A stretch of 14,462 bases of DNA, from positions 1 to 14,462 of the forward strand of contig WFQZ01000157.1 of NCBI GenBank assembly GCA_015486785.1. Reading direction: 5' to 3'. The stretch's first letter is position 1, and each line of letters opens with the position of its first letter. This stretch comes from Thermoflexales bacterium. GTDB taxonomy: Bacteria; Chloroflexota; Anaerolineae; B4-G1; SLSP01. Below are positions 14,082-14,462 of the stretch, piece by piece. The notes beneath the pieces were generated by a model. That model had not been told where the DNA came from. It saw only the letters and a list, made by a program, of their open reading frames with translations, and did not search any database. A program made the translations under genes and the position numbers.

Positions 14082-14462
14082 AAATCCAGGCGCATCTCAA
14101 TGCGGCGGAAGACTTCCATATAGCCTTGAGCGTGCAACCCCGGCACGTGCGGATCGTCGGCGGCGATGTTTTCGGTTTTGGTGTCGAGCCGGGGATAGCG
14201 TTGGTGGAGGGCGTGCGCCAGGGCTTGCGCCACGCGGCGCGGGTCGCCGGAGGTGGTTTGCAAGACCAGGCGTCCCAGTTGGTAAGTGGTGCGCTGGTAA
14301 GTCATCCACCCACGGCCCCCGTCGGCCAGCTCAACTTGCACGGCGTAGATGTGCCCGGCGTTGCGCAGGGATGCTGTCTCGGTGAGCCACGCGGGCGTAT
14401 CCCGCCGCTGCTCTAGGAGCGCGAAAGCGGCTTCTGAATCCAGGAAGCGGACGGTGTAGGGC
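14078..14462 (-). CDS. GNAT-like acetyltransferase, C-terminal part (runs off the window)
   Basis: The reading frame is open from the window edge to TGA at 14078-14080, giving at least 128 residues with no start visible. The last third resembles the end of GNAT N-acetyltransferases: LVLQTTSG, DPRRVAQALAHALHQRYP as the helix after the CoA loop, then TENIAADDPHVPGLHAQGY and FRRIEMRLDL as the last strand. The usual QxxGxG/A CoA-binding loop is not obvious, so the domain is degenerate or I have it wrong. An in-frame GTG at 14341 would leave only 87 residues, which cuts the domain, so the real start is likely outside. The stop overlaps the methyltransferase start by 4 nt, so the two are probably translated together. 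Confidence 0.5.
   Translation of the reverse strand, partial: PYTVRFLDSEAAFALLEQRRDTPAWLTETASLRNAGHIYAVQVELADGGRGWMTYQRTTYQLGRLVLQTTSGDPRRVAQALAHALHQRYPRLDTKTENIAADDPHVPGLHAQGYMEVFRRIEMRLDL

Noticed and set aside
13014..14123. A 369-codon open frame antisense to the methyltransferase, and a 326-codon one antisense to nnr (5781-6761).
   Set aside because: Both mirror well-conserved genes and show no protein-family features.

Overview
The window is GC-rich, densely coded bacterial chromosome. The best taxonomic guess is a Chloroflexota bacterium of the Anaerolineae type. The guess rests on the character of the sigma factor (an extra segment of about 30 residues in domain 3), the divergent PheT, and the mix of housekeeping genes. 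It is an inference, because no rRNA or other phylogenetic marker is present. No tRNA, rRNA, transposase, prophage or CRISPR array was seen.

Layout. (1) Positions 29-1677, minus strand: an alpha-oxoamine synthase that looks closer to serine palmitoyltransferase than to KBL or BioF, then a hairpin terminator, then a VanZ-like membrane protein. (2) Positions 1732-1795: two back-to-back promoters. The plus-strand one places the dnaG start codon almost on the transcription start, so dnaG may be leaderless. (3) Positions 1804-8508, plus strand: dnaG, rpoD, a Mog/MoaB molybdopterin enzyme, bifunctional NAD(P)H-hydrate epimerase/dehydratase and a PHP metallohydrolase. The genes lie close together or overlap (4 nt at dnaG/rpoD, 17 nt at the last junction), which suggests one operon, closed by a strong bidirectional terminator at 8511-8542. 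(4) Positions 8558-8827, minus strand: a small ferredoxin, divergent from (5) pheS-pheT at 9013-12605, which is followed by a terminator hairpin. (5) Positions 12606-13034, a 429-nt convergent gap: two palindromes plus a partial third copy, bracketing an uninterrupted array of thirteen 22-bp repeats. (6) Positions 13035-14462, minus strand: a DNA methyltransferase with an unusual HPPY catalytic motif, overlapped by 4 nt by the C-terminal part of an upstream acetyltransferase-like gene that runs off the window.

Most genes are housekeeping: replication priming and the main sigma factor (dnaG-rpoD), repair of damaged NAD(P)H, cofactor synthesis, phenylalanyl-tRNA charging and electron transfer. 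The least explained part is the repeat array at the 3' end of the methyltransferase gene. The columns that vary among its units fall where they would not disturb a small hairpin in minus-strand RNA.
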